From: JADHUC01 sp964617665
GTDB taxonomy: Bacteria; Planctomycetota; Planctomycetia; Pirellulales; Pirellulaceae
Length of the DNA stretch: 26,538 bases
Assembly (NCBI GenBank): GCA_964617665.1
Contig: CAZUAH010000156.1
Span: forward strand, 1-26,538
Direction of reading: 5' to 3'
Shown: one piece after another, positions 22,714-26,538 of the stretch
How the letters are laid out: every line of letters starts with the position of its first letter
Numbering within the stretch: the stretch's first letter is position 1
Translations under genes and position numbers: made by a program
The notes under the pieces: generated by a model
Seen by the model: only the letters and a program-made list of their open reading frames with translations
The model's database searches: none
What the model was told of the DNA's origin: nothing

Positions 22714-23319
22714 GTGACTGGTTCGATTTCCGAAACGATCGGCTCGACATCATCCAGCTTGTTGCATCGTGTCGTCGGACACGATGAGGAGGCTTGGCGA
22801 CGACTGGTCCAGCTTTACGGCCCGCTGGTCAACTTCTGGATTCAGCAAGCCAAGTTGCAGTCGGCTGATGCAAACGACGTGTTTCAGGAGGTGTTTCGAG
22901 CTGTGGCGCAGGGGATCGGCAAGTTCAGCAAGGACAGACCCAATGGTAGCTTCCGGGGTTGGCTGCGCACGATCACCAGGAGCAAGGTGGCCGACCATTT
23001 TCGCAAGGTCCAAAAGGAACCACCAGCGGCGGGCGGTTCCAATGCCTACGAACAGTTGCAGGAGAGGGCAGCATGGGAAAGTAGCTCTGAAGATGCCGGC
23101 GAATCAAAAGCCGTTCAGCAACTCCGGTTGCGAGCCTTGGAACTGGTCCGTGGCGAGTTTGAGCAGCGGACGTGGGAGATGTTCTGGCGCGTCACGGTGG
23201 ATAGTCACTCGACGAAGGACGTGGCCCAAGAGCTGGGAGTATCGGCCGACGCGGTTCGGGTGGCCAAGTGGAGAGTCTTGCGGCGGCTGCGGGAGGAACT
23301 GGGGGACCTGGAGCCATAA
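22714..23319 (+). CDS. ECF-type RNA polymerase sigma factor
   Basis: A 201-residue extracytoplasmic-function sigma factor of the kind linked to Ser/Thr kinases in planctomycetes. Region 2 is seen at about 20-85 (EEAWRRLVQLYGPLVNFWIQ, ADANDVFQEVFRAVAQGI, GSFRGWLRTITRSKVADHFR) and region 4 at about 135-195 (FEQRTWEMFWRVTVDSHSTK, VAQELGVSADAVRVAKWRVL), giving core promoter recognition. The start must be GTG 22714: the upstream frame closes at a TAA (22675) with no other start codon. The ribosome binding site is weak (AAGGG, 13 bases away) and separated by nine T residues. The kinase gene follows after 97 bp and probably controls it. Confidence 0.92.
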   Translation: MTGSISETIGSTSSSLLHRVVGHDEEAWRRLVQLYGPLVNFWIQQAKLQSADANDVFQEVFRAVAQGIGKFSKDRPNGSFRGWLRTITRSKVADHFRKVQKEPPAAGGSNAYEQLQERAAWESSSEDAGESKAVQQLRLRALELVRGEFEQRTWEMFWRVTVDSHSTKDVAQELGVSADAVRVAKWRVLRRLREELGDLEP

Positions 23320-23416
23320 ACCGAGGGTCTGCATCGACTTGCGACAACCGAGGATCAGCAAAGGAAAAAGTCGTGTTACGGTTCGCCGTTATTTATCTGG
23401 TAGAGGGAAGTTGAAC

Positions 23417-25867
23417 ATGCACAGCCCTGCCGTCGAACACGATCCAGCACGTGACAAATGTCCCGATCGGGATGTCTTGTCCGAGTTGGTTCTTGGCAAG
23501 CTACCGGGGGAGGCCATCGACAGGCTCAGCGAGCACATCGAAGCGTGTTCGACTTGCCAGGGCGTTCTGGATACGCTCGATGACCTCCAAGATTCGGTGG
23601 TCAGTGATTTGAAGGCCGCTTCCGGTGTGATGCAGTCGGACCCTGAACTGGAACAACAGATCCAAAAGGCGGCAATGATCGGCCCAACTGTTTGGGGCAT
23701 ACAGACTGATGGAGAAGCAAAGCAGGCGGCACAAGGCCAGACGCAACCGGACGAGCTTCCGGGCAGCCAGCTTGGCCAGTATGAGTTGCTTGAGCGGATC
23801 GGCCGGGGCGGCATGGGAGTGGTCTACAAGGCCCTCCACGTCCGCCTAAAACGGCATGTGGCGGTGAAGCTGTTATCCAAAGACCGGCTTTGCGACTCGC
23901 AGGCAGTGGCCCGGTTCATGCGTGAAATGGAAGCGGTGGGTCGCTTGGATCACCCGAATCTGGTCCGTGCCCACGACGCAGGTGAAGCGGACGGTCAGCA
24001 CTACCTGGCGATGGAATACTTGGACGGCACCAACCTGTCCCGTGTGGTCCGCGTTCACGGGCCAATGACAGTGGCTGATGCCTGCGAGGCGGTACGGCAA
24101 GTGGCCCTGGGGCTCCAATACGCCCACGAGCACGGACTGGTCCACCGCGACATAAAGCCGTCCAATATGATGCTGACCGGGGAGGGACAAGTTAAGGTGC
24201 TTGACCTGGGGCTTGCCCGACTGACTACCGAGACAGCTCGGAGCGACGGCTTGGCCGGAATGCGCCAGGTCGTCGGCACCGGAGACTTCATCGCTCCGGA
24301 ACAAGGTCAAGGCACGCGGCATGCCGACGCACGATCAGACATCTATTCGCTGGGTTGCACCCTGTACTTCCTGTTGGCAGGCCGTGGGCCGTTTACCGGG
24401 CCGAAGCACGCGACGTTCGTTCAGAAAGTGTTGGCTCATGCCCAGGAGCCGATCCCTCCCATCTCGCAGTTCCGCAGTGAGCTTCCCAGCGGGCTGATCG
24501 CGGTTCTCGACAAGATGCTGAACAAGGACCCTGACCAGCGATTCCAGACCGCGAGCGAAGTGGCGCGAGCGTTGGAGCCGTACAGCGCCAATAGCGAGAT
24601 CAAGGGCGTACTGACCGGTTGTCGTCAGCCTGTTTCCGATAGGCCCGAAGGGGACACCAAAGCCCGTCATGGCTCTACTTGGCCGATGTCGCTGGTGCTG
24701 GTGCTCGTGATTGTGATTGGTGTACTGGCCTACTGGCACACCGAAATCATCCTACTCGTTCGCGATGAGGGCGTGTTGGTCGTCACGGGTGAAAGAGTAG
24801 CGGCAGGACTCGTAGCCACGCCTGCCACGGGCGCGGACGTGCAGTTGGACCTTGATGACAACGGAACGGTCAGGCTCAAGGCGGGCCGGTACGATATCCG
24901 TGTCACTGGTGCCGAGGTCGGCGTGGTAGTTAGACCAGACCGGATTGACATTCGTCGGGGCAAGCAAACGGTCGTCGAACTTCGCCACACGGCCGGTACG
25001 ACAACAGGAACAGCACGTCCACGAAATCCCCCGGCGAACAACCCTGCTGCCGGACAGCTAACGTCCCGGCAAGTTGAGAACTCGATCGGGATGCGTTTTG
25101 CGTTGATACCCGCAGGTGAGTTTGTCCGAGGATCACCCGATTCTGAATCCGGTCGTGAAGAGGTCGAGGGGCCGCAACGCAGGATTCGCCTTACGCGGCC
25201 GTTCTACCTGGGCGTGCATGAAGTGACGCAAGGACAATACCGTCGCGCAACCGGAAGGAATCCGAGTTTCTACGCGGCCAGCGGCGGTGGCGCCGCCTAT
25301 GTTGCCGGACGAAACACGGATGACTATCCCGTCGACTCGGTTGTGTGGGAAGACGCAGCCGCCTTCTGCGAAGCGTTGTCGACGTTGCCAGCGGAGCGCA
25401 CCGCAGGGCGCATTTACCGCTTGCCCACCGAAGCCGAGTGGGAATACGCCTGCCGAGCCGGGACCGACACGCCCTTTCACTACGGCACGTCATTTTCGTC
25501 ACGGCAGGCGAACTTCAAAGGCAAGTGGCCCTACGGCGGAGCAAACGAGGGACCATTCGTGGGTCGGCCGACGCCGGTAGGCTTGTACGAAGCCAACGCC
25601 TTCGGCCTTTACGATATGCACGGCAACGCCTGGGAATGGTGCCAGGATTGGTACGGTCCCGACTACTACGCCACATCGCCGGACGCTGATCCGCTAGGTC
25701 CGGAATCTGGACAGCGCCACGTGTTCCGTGGCGGCGGCTGGGGCGTGCGTGCGGACTACTGCCGCTCCGCCCACCGCAGCCACGCTATCGAACCGCGACA
25801 GTACTTGTACAGCCTGGGGTTCCGTGTGGCGATGACGGACGAGAACGCCAGCGTTCGTGAGGACTAG
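23417..25867 (+). CDS. Membrane Ser/Thr kinase with anti-sigma-like zinc motif and SUMF1-like domain
   Basis: An 816-residue multidomain protein. The N-terminus has an HxxxCxxC zinc motif (His40, Cys44, Cys47) as in zinc-binding anti-sigma factors. The kinase domain (about 122-385) has GRGGMG, Lys151, Asp245 in VHRDIKPSN, Asp263 in DLG and APE at 293-295, so it looks active. A membrane helix (about 424-440) separates it from an outer PEGA-like beta segment (about 450-522) and a C-terminal formylglycine-generating-enzyme-type fold (about 553-805: MRFALIPAGEFVRGSP, RLPTEAEWEYACR, DMHGNAWEWCQDWY, RGGGW). In true FGEs two cysteines follow RGGS; here the first is Val777 and only Cys782 remains, so sulfatase activation is unlikely. 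ATG 23417 has AGAGGGAAG upstream. It lies in an operon behind the sigma factor. Confidence 0.93.
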   Translation: MHSPAVEHDPARDKCPDRDVLSELVLGKLPGEAIDRLSEHIEACSTCQGVLDTLDDLQDSVVSDLKAASGVMQSDPELEQQIQKAAMIGPTVWGIQTDGEAKQAAQGQTQPDELPGSQLGQYELLERIGRGGMGVVYKALHVRLKRHVAVKLLSKDRLCDSQAVARFMREMEAVGRLDHPNLVRAHDAGEADGQHYLAMEYLDGTNLSRVVRVHGPMTVADACEAVRQVALGLQYAHEHGLVHRDIKPSNMMLTGEGQVKVLDLGLARLTTETARSDGLAGMRQVVGTGDFIAPEQGQGTRHADARSDIYSLGCTLYFLLAGRGPFTGPKHATFVQKVLAHAQEPIPPISQFRSELPSGLIAVLDKMLNKDPDQRFQTASEVARALEPYSANSEIKGVLTGCRQPVSDRPEGDTKARHGSTWPMSLVLVLVIVIGVLAYWHTEIILLVRDEGVLVVTGERVAAGLVATPATGADVQLDLDDNGTVRLKAGRYDIRVTGAEVGVVVRPDRIDIRRGKQTVVELRHTAGTTTGTARPRNPPANNPAAGQLTSRQVENSIGMRFALIPAGEFVRGSPDSESGREEVEGPQRRIRLTRPFYLGVHEVTQGQYRRATGRNPSFYAASGGGAAYVAGRNTDDYPVDSVVWEDAAAFCEALSTLPAERTAGRIYRLPTEAEWEYACRAGTDTPFHYGTSFSSRQANFKGKWPYGGANEGPFVGRPTPVGLYEANAFGLYDMHGNAWEWCQDWYGPDYYATSPDADPLGPESGQRHVFRGGGWGVRADYCRSAHRSHAIEPRQYLYSLGFRVAMTDENASVRED

Positions 25868-25868
25868 C

Positions 25869-26538
25869 ATGTCGCAAACCCAATGGTACGTCCGCATCGC
25901 AGATGAAGTGCTGGGTCCAATGTCAGATGCTGAGCTGAAAGACTTGGCTCAGAAACGCGCTGTTGGAGCGGATATGCAGGTTTCTCAGGACGGGTACACC
26001 TGGATGAACGCCGGCCAAGCCTTGGGCATTGCCGTCCCATCACCGGCCCCGCAGCCACCAATAGTGTCGGCACCAGTGAAGGCATCTCCTGGCACCAAGC
26101 AGTCCATCCTTCCCGCCTGGATAGTGGGCGGAGTTGTCGTTGTCGGGTTTGGTGTTCTGGTGTGTGTGGGACTGTTGCTTGTCATCGCAGGGGCCATTGT
26201 GGATTCTGGTGAGCGCTTTGAGATAGCTGTCTCGCAGGAAGGACCACAGGCACCCGGCAGCAGCTTAGCGCCCGTACAGACCGAGGCTGGCGTTGATGAA
26301 GATACCGGCTATCGAGTTCCCACTATCACTCGCCGACCTGTGGTGGAGACTCCAACGGCCCGGCTTGCGCTGCGTTGTGCCGACGCGACAGACGAACTTC
26401 TTCCCGTAGCTCAACGCCTGTCGCAACAAGAACAGGCTGCTTTAGGAATGATGGCATTGGCAACAGGAATGGACATCTACGGCGCTCGTGTGTCTCTGAC
26501 GAACACGGGTAGTGTTCCGATTCGTGTGTATCCTCAGA
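25869..26538 (+). CDS. GYF_2-domain membrane protein (partial, runs off the window)
   Basis: The frame is open from ATG 25869 to the window end (223 codons visible). Residues 1-55 form a GYF_2 (DUF4339) domain, WYVRIADEVLGPMSDAELKD followed by GYTWMNAGQALG, a small fold thought to bind proline-rich or partner proteins. A Pro-rich linker precedes a strong membrane helix at about 84-113 (WIVGGVVVVGFGVLVCVGLL), and the remaining visible part, predicted external, ends in a beta-like stretch (GARVSLTNTGSVPIRVYP). It starts a single base after the kinase stop codon, so translation is probably coupled and the protein likely works with the kinase. Function unknown. Confidence 0.85.
   Translation, partial: MSQTQWYVRIADEVLGPMSDAELKDLAQKRAVGADMQVSQDGYTWMNAGQALGIAVPSPAPQPPIVSAPVKASPGTKQSILPAWIVGGVVVVGFGVLVCVGLLLVIAGAIVDSGERFEIAVSQEGPQAPGSSLAPVQTEAGVDEDTGYRVPTITRRPVVETPTARLALRCADATDELLPVAQRLSQQEQAALGMMALATGMDIYGARVSLTNTGSVPIRVYPQ

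Noticed and set aside
22769..23416. In-frame N-terminal extension of the kinase across the sigma factor gene
   Set aside because: The frame happens to be open through the sigma factor, but its translation is Arg/Trp/Ser-rich noise, and the kinase has a good start with ribosome binding site at 23417.
1..26538. tRNA genes, rRNA genes and CRISPR arrays
   Set aside because: No cloverleaf with a TTCRANYC-type T-loop, no rRNA core sequence and no regularly spaced direct repeats were seen on either strand by eye.

Overview
The window looks like a planctomycete chromosome segment, probably Pirellulales-like. The reasons are two large membrane-anchored Ser/Thr kinases (one with the planctomycete N-terminal module NLLFGVLA and a TPR tail; one with a zinc-binding anti-sigma-like motif and a C-terminal SUMF1/FGE-like domain), a planctomycete-type ECF sigma factor directly upstream of the second kinase, a secreted PQQ/WD-type gene fragment (GDWPQFRYD), and secreted proteins of unknown function that I recognise only from that phylum. 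No rRNA, tRNA or CRISPR array was seen.

Layout. 1-241: a 136-bp inverted-repeat (MITE-like) element flanked by a 10-bp duplication. 242-3592: a small secreted protein, then (minus strand) a sugar-nucleotide epimerase downstream of an ExeA/PEP-CTERM-type secretion ATPase, suggesting surface polysaccharide work. 3878-6477: a secreted unknown, a YacP/Rae1-like NYN nuclease and a CPBP membrane protease. 6597-12048: mfd, a SurA/PpiC-like periplasmic isomerase and a DinB-family protein. 12049-14614 (minus): a cyanobactin-maturation-type (PatA/PatG family) subtilisin, and behind it a non-annotated stretch with a near-consensus promoter, serial stem-loops and a strong terminator, all on the minus strand. 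14841-21350 (minus): TPR Ser/Thr kinase, soluble histidine kinase, class I aminotransferase and nadC. 21593-22147: two convergent genes (comEA-like and PQQ-repeat type), both cut off after their N-termini. 22148-22713: gene-free but rich in hairpins. 22714-26538: ECF sigma factor, kinase-SUMF1 protein and a GYF_2 membrane protein (cut by the window end), closely spaced as one signalling operon.

The most interesting region is 12136-12622. On the minus strand a TTGACT-16-TATACT promoter leads into a chain of hairpins. Every asymmetric base pair in these hairpins is a G-U wobble in the minus-strand RNA but an A-C clash in the plus-strand RNA, and the same holds for the terminator at 12143-12170. 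This argues for a structured minus-strand RNA of about 190 or 450 nt. Inside it lies a 31-codon reading frame ending in Cys-Cys-Gly, just downstream of a PatA-type protease gene, so a small peptide or a dual-function RNA is an alternative. Second in interest are the truncated comEA/PQQ pair and the sigma factor-kinase-GYF_2 operon with its structured leader.
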